64,000 nt of DNA from Solenopsis invicta (taxonomy: Eukaryota > Arthropoda > Insecta > Hymenoptera > Formicidae). The notes below the pieces were generated by a model. The model worked only from the letters and a program-made list of their open reading frames with translations, made no database searches and had not been told where the DNA came from. This document shows, one piece after another, positions 21,434 to 31,597 of the stretch. How positions within the stretch are numbered: the stretch's first letter is position 1; each line of letters starts with the position of its first letter. The stretch spans positions 16,042,346-16,106,345 of the forward strand of contig NC_052667.1 in NCBI RefSeq assembly GCF_016802725.1, written 5' to 3'. A program made the translations under genes and the position numbers.

Positions 21434-22453
21434 TACATTGACGGCGTGAGCGTAATTACTCTCAGATACCGTGTCACCGGTAAAAGAGCTGTAAAATGAT
21501 TCGCGTGATGGTAGACATGTTTCCTCCAACTTTTCAACACCGTCAACGTATTCGTACAGGAATACTCTCTTTCGCGTCAACAAATTTAAATTTTCAGCTG
21601 ATATGTTTTTAAATTGAGATTGTAAAATTTGGAGTCTATTCTTATTCAAAAACAAAGTCAGTTTGTTGAGATTAGCATAAGAAATTTATACGAATCGATA
21701 AATCGTAATTTTATACAAATTTTCTGATCTTCTGTACCTTTAATATTTTTTGTGCACGAGATATATTTTTCTTTTGTGATGGGAAGTAAATCTACTTGAC
21801 CTTTGAACGCCGTGGCTATTTCCTTGATTATAAAATGCGAATCATAGCCTGACAAATTATGAAATATTACCGGAATGTAAAACGATTGTTTATAATTTAA
21901 ATTGCAATTTGAAAGGCGCGAGACTTCGGTACCTGCCGGTTAAATGGCAATGATCGCGTACCCGTTTATCGTCTTGAATAAATTTCTCGCATATATGACA
22001 ATGTTTGCGTTATGATATGTCTCCCACTGTTCCTTCAATAACGCGTGGGATCATTGGTGGATATAATTGATTTTACTTTATACGCTAAATTTTTTTAATT
22101 TTTTGATGAACCACGAGACACAATTGGGATCGCGACAAAACCGGTATGCGGATAATGCATCATTGTGCGAACATCGCATGTAATATCCTACGCTAAATAC
22201 CTCATGCCTTTGGTATGTGTATGATGTTTTGCTAGTATCCGGTTCCACTTTTTCAAGGGCACACCCAAGATTACCGTAAACGATGAAAAGAAGTCGCTCC
22301 TTGTTGTGATAATTTTCAAATCAAAGCTACTTGTTATTTTTGTTCGGTAACTGGATGGCACAGTCGTTCAGCCTTCCGCAGTCCACCGCGTGCGTCTTCG
22401 ACTTTTCATTGGAGTTGAAGTAATGTAGACATCTGTAAATAATAAATAAAATG

Positions 22454-23499
22454 TGTTACGTCTGGCAGAAAAAATTTTTATTTTTCCGCGCCATCTGTAT
22501 TGATAATAGCCTAATTAAGAATCGGGAACACCCTCCGACCAATTAAGTAAATCCTACATCGAAATTATAATTCGATATTGCTCGTACGGTTTTTACATGC
22601 GCAACCGCTTGGCAATATCGCGGCGCCGCCCCCTCGACGCGCAACACCCGCGAGTATCTACCGGCGCTAGACAAACCTCTTGCGCGCCGACCTCTTGGCT
22701 CGCGACCCCCTTTAATATCACCAAGCTCTGCGCTTTGGAATTCCATTCATCTTTCCAATGTAATATAAAATATTAGGAACGGCAAAATTATAATTATTGA
22801 AGCGTGATTCGTTCATGGATGCTTTCTACTACTGCACCATGCAAGTCAAATTAAAATCTCTCTAAAAATCACTCGCGGCCAATAAAAATGCCAAAAGACT
22901 TCGAATCAATCAATTTCTTACTAATAACAATAAAACTTTAACTTTTTATACATAAACCTATAGCGTGTGCGTGGCGCTATTGCCTCGTACACTCTCAATT
23001 ACGATAATTTCAAAAATAACACTTATAAAAGAATTATAGGAATTTTTCCTGTTAACTAACTCCGTAGTAGCAACAATAGAATATTAATATTCAACATTGC
23101 ATAACGTTTTGGTACATGGTCCTCCACCGTACCATGTACACCTAATCGAGATCCTATAAAGAACTTAATTTATATAAATTTTCTAAGCATTAGATTTCGC
23201 ATCGAAGTGTGGTATGCGATATTCCCGCGAGTCGCGACCCCCGGAACCGTCTACAAGCGCCTCGCGCGAATTATAGGCGCGAGCCGCGCGGTCGCGGAAC
23301 AGGGCGGGTTCCTAAGGTATACGCGTTACAAAAAACTATCGCTCCAAATTTTTCGCGAACCTGAGGAATTGTTCCGCAACACCTCTTGCCCATATCCTTG
23401 CCTATATAAGGAGCGAAATCAGAGCTCCAAAATTCAGATCAGTTTTGTTGGTCGAGCGGGACTCGCTGCCATCAACGACCGCCAACGTGCAAACCTCCA
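22454..23499 (+). repeat. LTR-like sequence with promoter, first copy
   Basis: Begins TGTTACGTCTGGCAG. Its first 220 or so bases recur at 50,518-50,742 with about 12 substitutions and no gaps by eye. The TG start, a TATA-type promoter near 23,403 and a downstream open frame suggest an LTR and leader of an unidentified LTR retrotransposon. The right end is not known, and no second full copy exists here. Both copies have been hit by R1-A elements. Confidence 0.55.
23403..23443 (+). promoter_or_regulatory. Candidate core promoter (TATA plus initiator)
   Basis: TATATAAG at 23,403-23,410 is followed about 30 bp downstream by insect initiator-like TTCAGAT (around 23,434) and TCAGT (23,439-23,443). 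GC-rich sequence lies upstream. It probably drives the LTR-like element, but this is an inference from spacing. Confidence 0.5.
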
Positions 23500-23514
23500 G
23501 GTACGATCTCTACG
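23500..23514. repeat. 15-bp TSD, left copy
   Basis: GGTACGATCTCTACG here and again at 24,712-24,726, on the two sides of the truncated R1-A insertion. Confidence 0.92.
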
Positions 23515-24185
23515 GAGCGGCCTGTCCTACCGGACGACACAGGTACTCACCGGGCATGGCTGCTTCGGACCTGTGCAGGATAAGGAAGGAGCCGACGCCG
23601 CAGTGCCACCACTGTGAGGCCGACCAGGACTCCGCGCAGCACACGCTGGAACACTGTCCAGCGTGGGAGGAGCTGTGCGGAGTCCTGAGAAGAGAAATTG
23701 GAGACGACCTCTCCCTGCGGGCCATCATCAGCCAGATGGTCCGCAGGGAGAGCGCTTGGGTCGCGGTCTCCTCCTTCTGCGAGCAAGTAATGCGGCAGAA
23801 GGAGGAGGCCGAAACCATTAGGGAGAGGAGGCCGGGGGGACGTATGCCCCCCGGCGACAACAATGTCGACAGGGGCGGCCGGGACGGCGGCAATAACCCA
23901 CCTTGGCTCCCCCCCCGGCCGCCCCGGGGAAGAAGGAGGCCCGCCTCCCGTCTACCAGGCCGCAGCGGCCCGTCCGCCAAAAGGCGGCGAGGGTGCGGGC
24001 GATCAGCTGCCGTCGCCCCCTCCCTTCCCACAATTAGGGAGGAGGAGGAGAGCGACGGCGCTAACACAGAGACGGGGCGACCCTCCTCCCCAGCGGCTGA
24101 CGGCCCCGCCTTTGGGACGCGCAGTCGGGGGAGGAGGGGGGCCCCTCGCAATAATGGTGAACCCGGCGAGGCAGATCCGACCTGA
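23515..24185 (+). pseudogene. R1-A ORF2 C-terminal fragment, intact frame
   Basis: The frame running through the left junction encodes YSPGMAASDLCRIRK, then the zinc knuckle CHHCEADQDSAQHTLEHC (about 23,617-23,670). A helical segment follows (RREIGDDLSLRAIISQMV...SFCEQVMRQKEEAETIRE), then a long Pro/Gly/Arg-rich disordered tail ending near SRGRRGAP...GEADPT. The knuckle probably binds element RNA or target DNA. No stop or frameshift occurs in this fragment, which makes it one of the younger R1-A pieces. It has no start of its own and is not expected to be expressed. Confidence 0.85.
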
Positions 24186-24711
24186 CGGTCCGGGGGGGAC
24201 GACTCTGCGATGTAACGCGGAGCCGTACATCCCCACTGCCTCGCCGGGGTGGGAGGAGAGGGAAGTTTCTCCCTCTCCGCCCCCAGGGTAGCTAGGAGGA
24301 CCGCGCCGCCGTTACAGTGCGGCGCGAAGAGGCCCGGGGCTACGGCGGGGGCCGGATACCCCGGGCTTTACCACCAAACCATCAGGGAAGAGGCGGGGGG
24401 GCTGGTGTCCCTCTCCCCCGACCTAGGGCAGATCAGGCCCACCAGCTCTGCCGGGTGCGCCCACGTTAGGTTGCACCCGGCGTGTCGAATCGGCCTAGGC
24501 CGACTGGGTCCGGGGGGCTCCGGAAGTATGCTGCACGCGTTCCCGGAGCCCCCCAGTCACGGACCAGGGCAGGACACCCGGAGAGGTTTTAGTGGGTATG
24601 TCCCCACCGACACGTCGTCGGCGGGGAAGAACCCCACATAACCACCAGGCCTCCCCCGGTGCCTGGGGTATGCGGTAACGCATTTCCTCTCCGTTAACAA
24701 AAAAAAAAGGG
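24186..24711 (+). other. R1-A 3' UTR with conserved terminal stem-loops
   Basis: About 500 bp. The final part recurs at 50,743-50,950, 55,098-55,333, 56,240-56,490 and 60,380-60,608. Near the end are a CCAGGC/GCCTGG stem and, at 24,670-24,683, ATGCG-GTAA-CGCAT, a 5-bp stem with a GTAA loop. About 15 bp later the A-tail starts. This is the likely reverse transcriptase recognition region. Confidence 0.7.
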
Positions 24712-24726
24712 GGTACGATCTCTACG
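24712..24726. repeat. 15-bp TSD, right copy
   Basis: GGTACGATCTCTACG, identical to 23,500-23,514. Confidence 0.92.
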
Positions 24727-24996
24727 ACGGGTGGGTTTACTCCTGATGAAGACGTTGGTTTTTGGGGTGGCCCCGGTCAAATCGCTTTTTCCTTTACTAT
24801 CATCTTTCTCTCCCTTTCCTAACAGAAATCCAGAGGGTTGAACAAAAGTGACTTTTCGACATCTTCCTTCTCTCTCTCACCCTCAGTGCCGTCGGAGAAG
24901 ACTCGCGAAAGCGACTCTTTGACGTCTTCCTCTTCTCTCACTCTCTTATCCCGTCGAGGAAGACTCGCTAACGCGACTCCTCGACGTCGTCCAATA

Positions 24997-25044
<48 letters not shown>

Positions 25045-25164
25045 ACGCTTTATAACTACTCTTTTGGAAAGACAGTAAGACATACAAGCACACATATTCA
25101 CATATTCATATTCCTTCGTGGCAATCGCTCATAATAACTCCATCATGTTTCTTTTCAAGAAAAT
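24727..25164 (+). other. Leader-like sequence with (CT)n tract
   Basis: This continues the LTR-like target sequence after the R1-A insertion. It has pyrimidine-rich stretches, a TTTCCTAACAG that resembles a splice acceptor (near 24,824), three diverged copies of a GACTCKYGAMGTC-type motif, and a (CT)n run at about 24,998-25,043. No gene before 25,165. Confidence 0.5.
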
Positions 25165-25677
25165 ATGGACAAACGCAAGGCCCATCGTGCCTATGCTGGA
25201 GAGCGCAAGCGATTCTTCCGACGATTAATGCGCGAATTTAGCACTCCTGGCGAGTTCGATCCGTCGGTGTTTCCGCCCCCGCGTCTTAGTCCCCTGCCTT
25301 CTCCGAAGGAGTTGCAGGAAGCGTTGGGAGCGAAACATCCACCGATGTCCGAACCCACGCGATCTTCGACGACGCAGAGCAATCTGGCACCGCCAGAAAA
25401 GGAGGATCGCAAAATCGTGGCCTCACCGCAAAAAATTATAACTTCCGAAAGACGCCCTATCTGCAAATCCGTGGGCAGCGTTCCCACTCGAGTATCTACT
25501 CAGCCCTTACCGTTATCAATCGTGGCACGGAAGCCAACGAGTATCGACAAGCAGTCGTCATACCGCCAGTTGCCTCGCATTATCGAAGACCTAAAAACTC
25601 GGTTTAGAGTAAAAAAAACCTCCTTAGGGTTTTTGATTATGGTCACGCCGCCCAGAAAGAATCAACCGCACCTATGA
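25165..25677 (+). CDS. Unrecognised 170-residue protein, possibly gag of the LTR-like element
   Basis: Starts MDKRKAHRAYAGERKRFFRR, very basic, then a Pro/Ser-rich middle (PSVFPPPRLSPLPSPKELQ) and a basic C-terminal part (SSYRQLPRIIEDLKTRFRVKK). No zinc knuckle, transmembrane segment or known domain seen. It lies downstream of the TATA promoter, and the ATG is preceded by AAAAT. A basic, proline-rich N-terminal gag domain is one reading, but sequence alone does not establish it. A chance ORF cannot be excluded. Confidence 0.4.
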   Translation: MDKRKAHRAYAGERKRFFRRLMREFSTPGEFDPSVFPPPRLSPLPSPKELQEALGAKHPPMSEPTRSSTTQSNLAPPEKEDRKIVASPQKIITSERRPICKSVGSVPTRVSTQPLPLSIVARKPTSIDKQSSYRQLPRIIEDLKTRFRVKKTSLGFLIMVTPPRKNQPHL

Positions 25678-25744
25678 TTCAATAGCGTGCTCCAACATTA
25701 TGATAGCTTTGTAATAATAGAAATAATCATACATATACACATTT

Positions 25745-25938
<194 letters not shown>

Positions 25939-28134
25939 CTGTGACGGTGTTTTTTCGCACCTGACACAAGTTTCAGTCGCCCGCTCACGGCGAATCTCAG
26001 GAACGCGGTATTTATTTCTCTCAAATAATTATTAGCGGACGGAATTGGGCGCCAGACACGAGAGAGCGTGCCACTCTTTTCGGCTCATTAATTTCGCGAC
26101 TGTACATTAATGTACTAACGGTGAGCGGTGACGACACGACCGGCAGCTCCCCGCTAAGTCGGTAGAGGCGCGGGAGTGGGTCGGTGCGAGCAGGTGATCG
26201 GGGGAGCGAAGGAGAATCACAGAATAACGAGGCAAGAATTAACAAAAAGAATAACAACGTATATTTGGAGTTTTTGGGTTAGTAAACTACAAAACCTTGC
26301 ACGCGGTTTATTAGCGTGCGGAATGCGGTACAGATTCAAGGATTATTACTCAAAGCGGTTTAGTAATCAGATGATATCGTATGACAGTTACAAGCGTAAC
26401 GATTCAACCGCCTCGGCGAGGCGGTTGCCGCGGGAGAAGCTGCACACATCAAGGCGAAATTCCGCAAAGCGAGTCATGCACACGCTAGCCGAAAGATCTC
26501 GCGTTTTCTCTCACCGCTACTACCGTAACCAAGCTACGTTTAACCCGCAAAATCAGACAAGACTCACACACGTACAGTTACATAAACTTATGATACAACG
26601 ACGGTTTAGCTGTGGCGATACAGGCGCGAATACCGGAACTAAATAAATGGCGTTAATACGGCGGGATCGAGCGAGCGACGTGGCGGCGGCGGCTATGGCC
26701 ACGTTAACGAGCGTTACAATATTACACGCGAATAGGCGACGATTATCAAGGCTCTACTTAGCTCTGCTCGTCGCGACGCCACTCATCCTCGATCGCGGAA
26801 TTGGTGACTTTACAATACGTGAGTTACGCTCGTCTCACTCTTCGGCGCAGCACGGAACCTCTTTCTGTGTCCTCTCGTGACTGGACCTCTGATGTTCGGC
26901 TCTCCGGCTCGGCTCATAGCACAAGTGAGCATCGATCCTCGATCCTGCGGGAGACCCGCAGTGTCGCGCCCCACTTATCGCCGCTGCCGTTTCCGCATTG
27001 GCTGTTATCAGGAGACTAGATCTTGGCGGTGTGCGCATTATTCTATTGTTCTGCGATTCTGACGTTGATAGCGCGCGAAGCCTAAATTCAGCAAGTTAAT
27101 TCTCGGTCTCCCCGGGAATTGATATCGGCCGGCCTTATCTCCAATGGCGGATGGCCGCCGCCTCAGGCCTGTGATGTCTCCTCTGCACGGTCTTGCCTCG
27201 TTCTCGTTTTTGCTTTTTAGCTTCGCACAATTTCCGCCTGCGGAATCGTAACTTTGCCGTTCCTGAAAAATTAACTTCTGACAAACAAGGTTTTTGTTTG
27301 GCGGCAAACGAAAGGGACAGTGTGAGCGGTACAACCTGCGAGCCCCCGCGTCTCGGAGTGCTCCGTAAATCCCTCGGCGATGTTCCTGGATTCTTGCTTC
27401 CTTTCCGGTGCCTCTGGGTGGACGAGACGTTTTACCCGTACAAGATGTTTTCCCGCAGTCACCGTCTCTCTCCTTGACGGACTTATCGCTCACTTGGAAT
27501 TGATAGCAAACGCAGGGACGGTACAGAGACGAACACACACACATAAACGGTCGCGCCAACGGAATTGCGCCTGCTCCCGAGCCGGAAGGACGCAGCATCC
27601 ATGTCGCGTTTCGCGGTCAGGCCATACGGTCCTTGTGACGGACAATGAACGCAAGTTGCACCGTCACAGTATATATTTCACCCTGTATCTGCACCCTGTA
27701 TTGCTTATTTAACGCCACGCCAAGCTCAACCACACTGTACGCTTAAACCTTTCATTTTTAATAATAAACTCTCTACCTTCTCATAATTTATTGCTTTAGT
27801 TATTCACAATCCTCCCAGAAAAAACACCACCATATCTCCTTCCTTGTATCAATACATATTGTCGTGTGTTTGGGCGTGTTATCGCACGACTCAGGGCTAC
27901 GACTGGTGACAGCTGCCCTCTTATTCATTCTTTCAAAAAAGGAATCACGTCCCGGATCGCGACCGCGCGAATCAGCGGACGTAACAACTGGTGACAGCGA
28001 TGCCAAAAAATCCAATGGCTAAAAATTACAGTCTGTATTGCCAATAAAATGCTATCAAAATTATGAAAAATTAATTATGTCAAAAATTGTGAAGTCAATT
28101 AAAATTTATTTAGTAAAAATTCTTTTACATATTA
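25939..28134. other. GC-mixed non-coding stretch with PBS-like sites
   Basis: About 2.2 kb without a recognised gene. A 156-codon open frame at 26,176-26,646 matches nothing I know. ACTGGTGACAGC occurs twice (about 27,890 and 27,977), the second in AACAACTGGTGACAGCG, which resembles an LTR end plus primer-binding site. Part of this stretch may be an LTR of the errantivirus-like element at 35,350 onward, split from it by the mariner insertion, but I could not match it to a 3' LTR. Confidence 0.4.
28133..28134. repeat. TA target-site duplication of nested mariner (left)
   Basis: TA outside the left TIR; the partner is 35,348-35,349. Confidence 0.85.
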
Positions 28135-28207
28135 TTAGGAGTACAAATTGAAAACCGCCGTTTTTTGTCAAAATTTGATGATTGATTGTTGAAAAATGAT
28201 TACATAC

Positions 28208-29243
28208 TTATTCTTGAAAGTATTGTCCATCGCTGGCCACTACTTTCTCCCACCTTTCGGGCAGCATAAGAATCCCGCGTCGAAAAAACTGCTCGTCTTT
28301 TGCGGCGATCCACGAATCGACCCAGTTTTTGGCCTCTTCGTAATAATGGAAGTGCTGCTCAGCCAGGCCATGCGCCATTGATCGGAACAAGTGGTAATCT
28401 GAAGGGGCGATGTCAGGAGAATACGGCGGATGAGGTAAGACGTCCCATTTCAATGTTTCCAGATAGGTTTTAACGACCTGAGCAACATGTGGCCGAGCGT
28501 TGTCGTGCAGCAACATCACTTTTTCGTGTCTTTGCTCGTATTGTGGCCGTTTTTCCTGCAATGCTCGGCTCAAACGCATTAGTTGTGTTCGGTAGCGAGC
28601 TCCTGTGATGGTTTCACCCGATTGCAACAGCTCATAATAAATCACGCCGAGCTGGTTCCACCAAATACACAGCATGAGCTTCGAGCCATGGATGTTTGGC
28701 TTGGCCGTCGATGTTGATGCCGCGGTAGCCCCACGATTTTTTTCGCTTTGGTTTATCATAATGGATCCACTTTTCATCGCCGGTTACAATACGATGCAGA
28801 AAGCCCTTCCGTTTTTGCCGTTAGAGCAGCTGTTCGCACGCGAAAAAACGCCGTTCGACGTCTCTCGGCTTTAATTCGTATGGCACCCAGTGTCCATGCT
28901 TTTGGATCATTCCCATGGTTTTCAAACGATGTGAAATAGCTTGTTGAGTCACGCCCAATGAATCTGCAAGCTCCTGTTGCGTTTGAGATGAATCTTCATT
29001 CAGTAATGTTTCCAATTGTGCGTCTTCAAACTTTTTCACCTGTCCAGGACGCTCCTTGTCTTCTACGCCGAAATCACTACTTTTGAAGCGTTGGAACCAT
29101 TCTCGACACGTTCTTTCACTAATGGAAGCCTCACCATAAGTTTTTACAATCATTCGACGCGCCTCAGCCGCAGATTTTTTCGAATTGAAGGCAAAAAGCA
29201 AAACTTCCCGCAAATGACGCTTATTGGGCACAAATTTCGACAT
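28208..29243 (-). pseudogene. Mariner transposase, two lesions
   Basis: Starts MSKFVPNKRHLREVLLFAFN at 29,243 with helix-turn-helix segments (ARRMIVKTYGEASISERTCR; ELADSLGVTQQAISHRLK). In-frame TAA near 28,821. The catalytic TGDEKW follows in the same frame, then a frameshift near 28,715 moves the rest to another frame (28,777-28,208). The rest has LLHDNARPHVAQ and SPDIAPSDYHLF, with 34 residues between the last two catalytic Asp residues. All three Asp codons survive but not in one frame. The enzyme would have been about 345 residues. Confidence 0.93.
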
Positions 29244-29356
29244 TTTCGATCACAAAAAAATATATAACGCCGATAAAAATTCACAACTGCAATGATAAGG
29301 TATTGTTGCCAGATGCCCAACCTTACATTTAAAATTTTTGATCTAACGTTTGGCGC

Positions 29357-29360
29357 CAGC
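29357..29360. repeat. CAGC TSD of gypsy element (left)
   Basis: CAGC on both sides (29,357-29,360 and 35,289-35,292). The related mariner copy near 61,355 shows the uninterrupted site with a single CATC, which supports this boundary. Confidence 0.85.
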
Positions 29361-29661
29361 TGTGGGCTATTGCAGTAGCCCGGGAAATATATCAGGTCGT
29401 AATTAATATGGTACGCGACAGTGTTGTTAACCGGATTGACGGTATATTTTAAACAACATAAAGTAGTTATACAGCGAAGATTGCAGGATGATGTAATATA
29501 ACTAAAGACGCACGATTATACCGACACGCGGGCATGTGTGTGTGCACATGCATGTAACTCGACGACGTACAGAGCTCGAATGCTCACGCAGCGCTGCTCG
29601 GCAGAACCCGGCTTCGATCATAGACTACGAATAGCGTAGAGGGAACTCGCCGGTCGCCACA
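29361..29661 (-). repeat. 3' LTR of gypsy element (left on plus strand)
   Basis: 301 bp, TGTGGCGACC...CCCACA in element sense. Differs from 34,988-35,288 at about 7 sites by eye. Confidence 0.92.
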
Positions 29662-29872
29662 CACTCCTCTCCGAGTGTAAACGAAAGGAGAATTACATGT
29701 GTTTCGGAGAAAATGCCAACTACGTTTAACAATATAGTTGGAAATTAAATTAACCTACTAATATTGAAAACTAATGCTAGACTTAAGAGCTACGCTGACA
29801 ATATAGACTTAAAAACTAACGCTGAGAAACGCTAGGAATACAAAATGAGTTACAAAGAATACCAAGTAATAG
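29662..29872 (-). other. 3' untranslated part and polypurine tract of gypsy element
   Basis: About 210 bp between the pol stop and the 3' LTR. A purine-rich CTCGGAGAGGAG in sense lies directly against the LTR start. Confidence 0.65.
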
Positions 29873-31597
29873 TTATTTACTAAGGTCGAAACGTACTTTC
29901 TTTTTTTGCGGCGGGTAAGTTTTAACTTGTTTAGGGCGCGATTCGGACAACACAGGGTGTTCGTCATTATTCATTGACGAGGAAGTAGGAACGTCTGGGG
30001 GAGACGACCTGTTAATATCCTCCAGAAGAAAATGCGCCGGTTTTAAACGCTCCGTGGAAACGCTAATTGGTCGGTTATTGACGTCTAACGTATATACTTT
30101 ATCGGAGTCGCGTTTAATGATCCTGAAGGGACCAGAGTACGGTCGCTCAAGAGGTTTTTTAACCGCGTCGGTAAGAAGGAATACGTGAGAGCACGCATTG
30201 AGTTCCTTAAAGAAAAATGCGCGTTTTTTGTGATGATGAGTTACGGGTACGGGTTTAATTTGGCGCATAAATTCACGAAAATCGCTAATGAAAATCTGCG
30301 GATCAGGGATAAAATCGTCCTGTAGAAAGAATTCCCCAGGGACGCGAAGCACGGTGCCGTATACGAATTCGGCTGGAGAAGCCATGGTGTCTAAGCTAAC
30401 GTGGGTACGTAATCCGAGAAGCACGGTTGGGAGGGTATTGACCCAATTTTCCGTACCGTGGCACATTAATGCTGCCTTTAACGAGCGATGCCAGCGCTCT
30501 ATCATCCCATTTGACGCGGGATGGTAAGCGGTTGTGCGAACGCGTTTACAGCCTACGAGCGAGAGTAAAGCCGCGAAAAGCTGTGACTCGAATTGAGTTC
30601 CCTGATCGGTAGTCAGAGTTTGCGGTGCGCCAAACCGTGTGATCCAATGATCATGAAAGGCTTTAGCCACTGTTTTGGCCGAGATATCGGCTAAAGGAAT
30701 TGCTTCCGGCCAACGCGAAAATCTGTCGATCAGTGTCAAACAATATCTATAACCGTTATTTAACGGTAAGGGACCAATAATGTCCATATGGACGTGGTCG
30801 AAACGCCCATCAGGAGCGGTAAAATGAGAAGGTATCTGTCTAACGTGGCGGGATACCTTTGATTGCTGACAGTCGATACAATTATTTGCCCATAAGGCGA
30901 CATCTCGATGCAGGTTAGGCCAAATATATCGTTGACGAATTATACGATCAGTGACTTTTGCGCTAGGATGCGCGGGGTTATGAAACAGATCGAATATCTG
31001 CTTCCGAAGAGATACTGGAATATAGGGGCGAATGGCTTCCCCTGATAATTCACAGTAGAGCTCGGAATTTGATGAACCCCAGACAAATTTTTTAAGTTTA
31101 AGGGAAGACTTATCGGAAGCTAACAAATTATGAAGCTCCTCGTCTTCTTTCTGCCGAGAGGCGAGATCAATAAGCTCAAATTCAGTTGGTAGGCGGAGCG
31201 CCTCAATGCGTGACAGACTGTCAGCAACCAAATTATCGGGACCTGGAAGATATCCAATATCGGTAGAGAACTGAGCGATGAATGATAATTGTCGTAACTG
31301 CCTAGGTGAGGCTTTGTCAGAGCGTTGTTTAAACGCATAAACCAGAGGTTTATGATCCGTTAGGATATGGAAATTGCGACCTTCAAGGAAGTGTCGAAAA
31401 AATTTAATGGATTCGTAGATCGCGGTTAACTCGCGATCATATGCGCTGTAGTTTTTTTGGGAAGGGGTAAACTTCTTGGAAAAGAAAGACAAAGGTCTCC
31501 AAGAATCCGAGAACTTTTGTTCGAGAACAGCTCTCATCGAGAAGTTAGAAGCATCCGTAACTATGCGCGTTTCAGAATCATTGGACGGATGGGCTCA
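29873..31597 (-). pseudogene. Gypsy pol, RNase H and integrase part
   Basis: Continues the RT frame after an in-frame TGA at 31,595-31,597. RNase H: TDASNFSMRAVLEQ (TDAS motif), YSAYDRELTAIY, LTDHKPLVYAF. Integrase: zinc-binding region (HNPAHPSAKVT...CIDCQQSK), catalytic core with MDIIGPLP (about 30,775), TTDQGTQFES (about 30,600) and a Glu in NGMIERWHRSL (about 30,500). C-terminal region then runs to 29,873. The 554-residue part from 31,537 has no further stops. Integrase inserts the DNA copy; RNase H removes the RNA template. Confidence 0.93.

Larger units (their letters stand above)
19456..22437 (-). pseudogene. Protein-primed family B DNA polymerase remnant (Polinton/Maverick or adintovirus type)
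   Basis: Minus-strand translation, interrupted by mariner, gives in order: a Cys/His segment (CLHYF...DCGRLNDC); the exonuclease I position VYGNLGC (about 22,284-22,257), where VYADLE is expected; EVFSVGYYMRCSHNDALSAY; a CHLTGRY-like His/Cys remnant; SNCNLNYKQSFYIPVIFHNL; the exonuclease II motif NLSGYDSHFIIKEIA (about 21,862-21,820); LLPITKEKYIS; LRFIDSYKFL; DVLLLADIFENFRDKC; then MFIKRGIRGGLSQCSGRYAQ and FDANNLYG-like remnants. This order matches DNA_pol_B_2 proteins. Many stops and frameshifts are present and the exo I acidic residues are lost. It ends mid-domain at 19,456, against R1-A. A TTTACAG just upstream of 22,437 resembles a splice acceptor. Confidence 0.85.
23515..24711 (+). mobile_element. 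5'-truncated R1-A copy with 15-bp TSD
   Basis: About 1.2 kb carrying the last part of ORF2, the 3' UTR and a ten-A tail (24,699-24,708) followed by GGG. Identical 15-bp sequences flank it. This is a textbook 5'-truncated target-primed insertion. The target was the LTR-like sequence that starts at 22,454. Confidence 0.95.

Noticed and set aside
22543..22746. Minus-strand 67-residue ORF
   Set aside because: It lies within the LTR-like repeat and is not open in the copy at 50,518.
26176..26646. 156-residue ORF as a gene
   Set aside because: No recognisable domain, no promoter or start context seen, and a region full of TE debris. Mentioned only as an open frame.
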